Assembly (NCBI RefSeq): GCF_900188085.1 | Contig: NZ_FZOU01000003.1 | Span: 124,001 to 188,000, forward strand | Source of the DNA: Granulicella rosea | GTDB lineage: Bacteria; Acidobacteriota; Terriglobia; Terriglobales; Acidobacteriaceae | Direction: 5' to 3' | Length of the DNA: 64,000 bases | Shown: positions 61,605 to 64,000 of the stretch, piece by piece | Layout: each line of letters begins with the position of its first letter | Numbering within the stretch: position 1 is the first letter of the stretch | The notes under the pieces: model-generated | What the model was told of the DNA's origin: nothing | The model's input: the letters and a program-made list of their open reading frames with translations, nothing else | Databases searched by the model: none | Position numbers and translations under genes: made by a program

Positions 61605-62744
61605 ATGGCATGGACTCCGGAGCTGCTCGACTGGATGCGCGCGCAGGCGGTCGCGGCGGGCTTCGACCTGGCAGGCGTAGCTCCGGCGCATTCCGCTGGC
61701 GAACCAGCCGGCGCGCTCACGGCAGAGCGCTTCGCCGCGTGGGTCGAAGCCGGTCGCGCGGGAGAGATGGAGTATCTGAAGCGACGCGACGAGGCCGGCG
61801 AGCTGCTCCGCACCTCCGTGCAGGTGGCGATTCCGTGGGCGCGGTCGGTCTTGGTCTGCGCGATGAGCTACAACGCCGCGGCCCCTCGCTCGGTCGAGCC
61901 TGCGCCGGCGACGGCGGGCTGGATCGCCCGCTACGCCTGGAGCGGTACGCCGGACGGCGCGCCGATGGACTACCACGACGACATGCTGGCGCGGCTGCGC
62001 GTGGTGGAGGCGGCGCTGCTCGGAAAGACCGGCTGCGAGACCCGCTGCTACGTCGATACCGGGCCGATCCTCGAGCGGGATCTCGCCGCCAAGGCTGGGA
62101 TCGGCTGGATCGGGAAGAACACCTGCGTGCTCAACCAGCAGCTTGGATCGTGGCTGCTGCTGGGCGTCATTGCGACCTCGCTGCCGGCCTTTGAGGGCGA
62201 ACTGGCGCTCGCCCCGGACCGCTGCGGAAGCTGCACGCGCTGCATCGACGCCTGTCCCACCGATGCGCTGATCGCGCCGCGCCAGATGGACGCCTCGCTC
62301 TGCATCGCCTATCTGACGATCGAAAAGAAAGGAATGATCGCCGAGGAGCTGCGAGCGAAGGTCGGCCGGCAGGTCTTCGGGTGCGACATCTGCCAGGATG
62401 TCTGCCCCTGGAACCGGCGCTCGCCCGTCGCCGTCAAGCAAGGCCTGATGACCCGGACGGAGCTGGTGAACCCGGACCTGGAGCAGCTCGCGAGCCTCGA
62501 TGCGGCGGAGTTCAAACTCTGGTTCAAGGGTTCTCCGCTCGAACGGACGAAGCGCCACCGGCTCCATCGGAACGTCGCGATCGCCATGGGCAACAGCGGC
62601 GACCGGCGGTTTGCCGCACGGCTGGAGAGATGGTCCGCGAGCGAGGACGCGGTGCTCGCCGAGGCGGCGCGGTGGGCGCTCACGCGGCTGGCGATTTTGA
62701 CGGAAGAATCCAATTTGGCGGAAGAATCCAAAGACCGCCTTTAG
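61605..62744 (+). CDS. queG: Epoxyqueuosine reductase
   Basis: Encodes a 379-residue cobalamin-dependent iron-sulfur enzyme making queuosine in tRNA. CYVDTGPILERDLAAKAGIG and WIGKNTCVLNQQLGSWLLLG bind the cobalamin. Two [4Fe-4S] motifs follow: CGSCTRCIDACPTDAL and GCDICQDVCPWN. A C-terminal HEAT-like helical tail is present. QueG needs cobalamin, so its place next to the B12 cluster is meaningful, though it has no riboswitch of its own. Confidence 0.95.
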   Translation: MAWTPELLDWMRAQAVAAGFDLAGVAPAHSAGEPAGALTAERFAAWVEAGRAGEMEYLKRRDEAGELLRTSVQVAIPWARSVLVCAMSYNAAAPRSVEPAPATAGWIARYAWSGTPDGAPMDYHDDMLARLRVVEAALLGKTGCETRCYVDTGPILERDLAAKAGIGWIGKNTCVLNQQLGSWLLLGVIATSLPAFEGELALAPDRCGSCTRCIDACPTDALIAPRQMDASLCIAYLTIEKKGMIAEELRAKVGRQVFGCDICQDVCPWNRRSPVAVKQGLMTRTELVNPDLEQLASLDAAEFKLWFKGSPLERTKRHRLHRNVAIAMGNSGDRRFAARLERWSASEDAVLAEAARWALTRLAILTEESNLAEESKDRL

Positions 62745-62753
62745 AATCACGTC

Positions 62754-63731
62754 ATGGATGATCTGAAGATCGTGCCCGCGGACGCCTCGAAGCCCGCGCC
62801 GGAACCGAAGTCCGAACTGGAATCGAAGCCCGCGCCTGCGGGGCCTGACCCGAAGCCCGAGCTGGAAAAGCAGGCTGTGCCGCTCGAAGAGGTGAAGCCC
62901 GTCGTCGCGAAGCCGGGGCTTGGCCCGCAGATGCTCGCGCTCGGCAAATACATGGCCGGCACGGAGGTCCATACCTACGCCTTCAGCGTCGCGGCGAATG
63001 TCATCCTGTCACTATTTCCGTTCATCGTGCTGCTTTTGACGATCAGCCGCAACGTCTTTCATTCCAAGCAGATGGAGGCGGTCGTCGGCGACCTGATGAC
63101 CAGTCTGCTGCCCACCGGCGCGGCTATGGTGATGCGCAACGCGCATCCGCAGAAGGGCATGCAGATCTTCTCGATCGCCATGCTGCTGATCTCGTCGACC
63201 GGTGTCTTTTTGCCGCTCGAGGTCGCGTTGAACGCGGTCTGGGGTGTGAAGAAGAACCGCAACTACCTGCAGAATCAGATCGTTTCGATCGGCCTCGCGG
63301 CGGCGGTTGGAGCGCTAGCGCTGGCCTCGGTCGGGCTGACCGCCGGGCAGCGCGGCATGATGCGCTGGATCTTCTTCGGCCACACGGAGAATGTCGTCTT
63401 CAACATGCTGGCGGGCGGCGTACTGAACTTCTTCGCCATCATTGCGAGCATCCTGCTCTTCTTCCTGATCTACTGGATCCTGCCCAACCGCAAGATTCCC
63501 GCGCGCGCCGTGCTGCCGACGGCCATCGTCATCGGCGTGCTGTGGGAGATCGCCAAGTACATCTACGTGCTGATGCTGCCCCGGCTGGACTTCCGCAACG
63601 TCTACGGGCCATTCCAGACGACGGTCGGCCTGATGATGTGGTCGTTCCTCTCCGGTCTGCTGCTGCTGGCCGGGGCGCACTTCTCGGCGACGCGGTATGC
63701 GCTGGAGACGGCGGTGGAAGAGACAACCTAG
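62754..63731 (+). CDS. YihY/BrkB-family inner-membrane protein
   Basis: Encodes 325 residues. A Pro/Lys/Glu-rich cytoplasmic leader of about 55 residues precedes about six helices with the family pattern AFSVAANVILSLFPFIVLLL, GVFLPLEVALNAVWGV, ILPNRKIPARAVLPTAIVIG and YGPFQTTVGLMMWSFLSGLL. The family was once called ribonuclease BN but is now regarded as a membrane protein of uncertain function. It begins 9 nt after queG and may be co-transcribed. Confidence 0.88.
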   Translation: MDDLKIVPADASKPAPEPKSELESKPAPAGPDPKPELEKQAVPLEEVKPVVAKPGLGPQMLALGKYMAGTEVHTYAFSVAANVILSLFPFIVLLLTISRNVFHSKQMEAVVGDLMTSLLPTGAAMVMRNAHPQKGMQIFSIAMLLISSTGVFLPLEVALNAVWGVKKNRNYLQNQIVSIGLAAAVGALALASVGLTAGQRGMMRWIFFGHTENVVFNMLAGGVLNFFAIIASILLFFLIYWILPNRKIPARAVLPTAIVIGVLWEIAKYIYVLMLPRLDFRNVYGPFQTTVGLMMWSFLSGLLLLAGAHFSATRYALETAVEETT

Positions 63732-63752
63732 GAGCGGCCGCTCGTTCTTGCC

Positions 63753-64000
63753 CTAATGCCCGCCATCCGTCATCGCCTTGGTCACGATCGCGCTCGGCGC
63801 CTGGCCAGCCGGCAGCATCGTGAAGAGCGCCGGGCCGAGCTTGCCCTGGGTCCGGATGACCGCCACGTCGCCCGAGTGCTGGTCGGCGGCGAGCAACAGA
63901 TGCTCGTCGGCCGAGAAGGCAAGCGAGTCGGGCGAGCTGCCCGTGTGCAGGCTGCTGACCAGCTTGCCGTCCTCGATGCTGTAGAGGCCGATGGCGTCCG
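63753..64000 (-). CDS. Beta-propeller-like protein, C-terminal end only
   Basis: The last 82 codons of a minus-strand gene running off the right edge. The repeats DAIGLYSIEDGKLVSSLHTG and SLAFSADEHLLLAADQHSGD followed by VAVIRT look like YVTN/WD-type propeller blades. The end reads VTKAMTDGGH then stop. It is convergent with the YihY gene. Function unknown; surface or periplasmic location is likely from family. Confidence 0.65.
   Translation of the reverse strand, partial: DAIGLYSIEDGKLVSSLHTGSSPDSLAFSADEHLLLAADQHSGDVAVIRTQGKLGPALFTMLPAGQAPSAIVTKAMTDGGH

Overview
The window is about 62-63% GC by eye, fully bacterial and densely coded. It looks like a chromosomal segment of an Acidobacteriota member, most likely Acidobacteriaceae/Terriglobia. 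This is inferred from a TonB receptor with an N-terminal carboxypeptidase-regulatory-like domain, many secreted proteins, RhaT beside lutABC, and two families of short palindromic repeats. No marker such as rRNA is present, so the assignment is moderate.

Layout. 1-5.6 kb (minus strand): holA (cut by the window edge) and lptE, a frameshifted acyltransferase, ftsH and tilS. 5.7-7.6 kb: ispD and ispF of the MEP isoprenoid pathway, separated by a GxxExxY gene flanked by imperfect inverted repeats. 7.6-12 kb: M24 peptidase, fbp, tRNA-Ala(CGC), argG, then a perfect 29-bp inverted repeat related to the repeats around the GxxExxY gene. 12-16.3 kb: rhaT divergent from lutABC, then tRNA-Gly(CCC). 16.3-28.9 kb: a small zinc-ribbon protein, ctpA-type protease, SurA-like PPIase, YhaM-like nuclease, a damaged higBA toxin-antitoxin locus, polysaccharide deacetylase, aroC, def, fmt, rsmB and two TadE-like genes. 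28.9-44.6 kb: an RND pump gene, GH43 enzyme, TetR/MFS drug-efflux pair with a visible operator, DUF3617-like protein, VOC dioxygenase-like protein, aminotransferase, YeiH with a 37-codon membrane ORF upstream, a secreted acetamidase/formamidase, two outer-membrane barrels and a ROK kinase.

44.6-60.4 kb is a cobalamin uptake and late-synthesis cluster, all on the minus strand and controlled by two cobalamin riboswitches. One riboswitch precedes cobU-cbiA-btuF. The other lies only about 40 nt after btuF and precedes btuB-btuC-btuD-cobT-cobS-cobC-(unknown gene)-pduO-bluB-cobQ-cbiB-cobD. Most junctions are 4-nt overlaps. The set covers outer- and inner-membrane B12 uptake, a,c-amidation, adenosylation, amidation to cobyric acid, aminopropanol attachment, lower-ligand (DMB) synthesis and nucleotide-loop assembly. 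No corrin-ring genes are in the window. The unknown gene, overlapped on both sides, is a good candidate for a new cobalamin-related function.

60.4-64 kb: an unrecognised secreted protein, queG, a YihY-type membrane protein and the end of a beta-propeller-like gene.

The most unusual structures are the GxxExxY cassette with its gene-less hairpin relative, the unknown gene in the B12 operon, the 37-codon ORF before yeiH, the collapsed higBA module, and an apparent CTG start for lutA.
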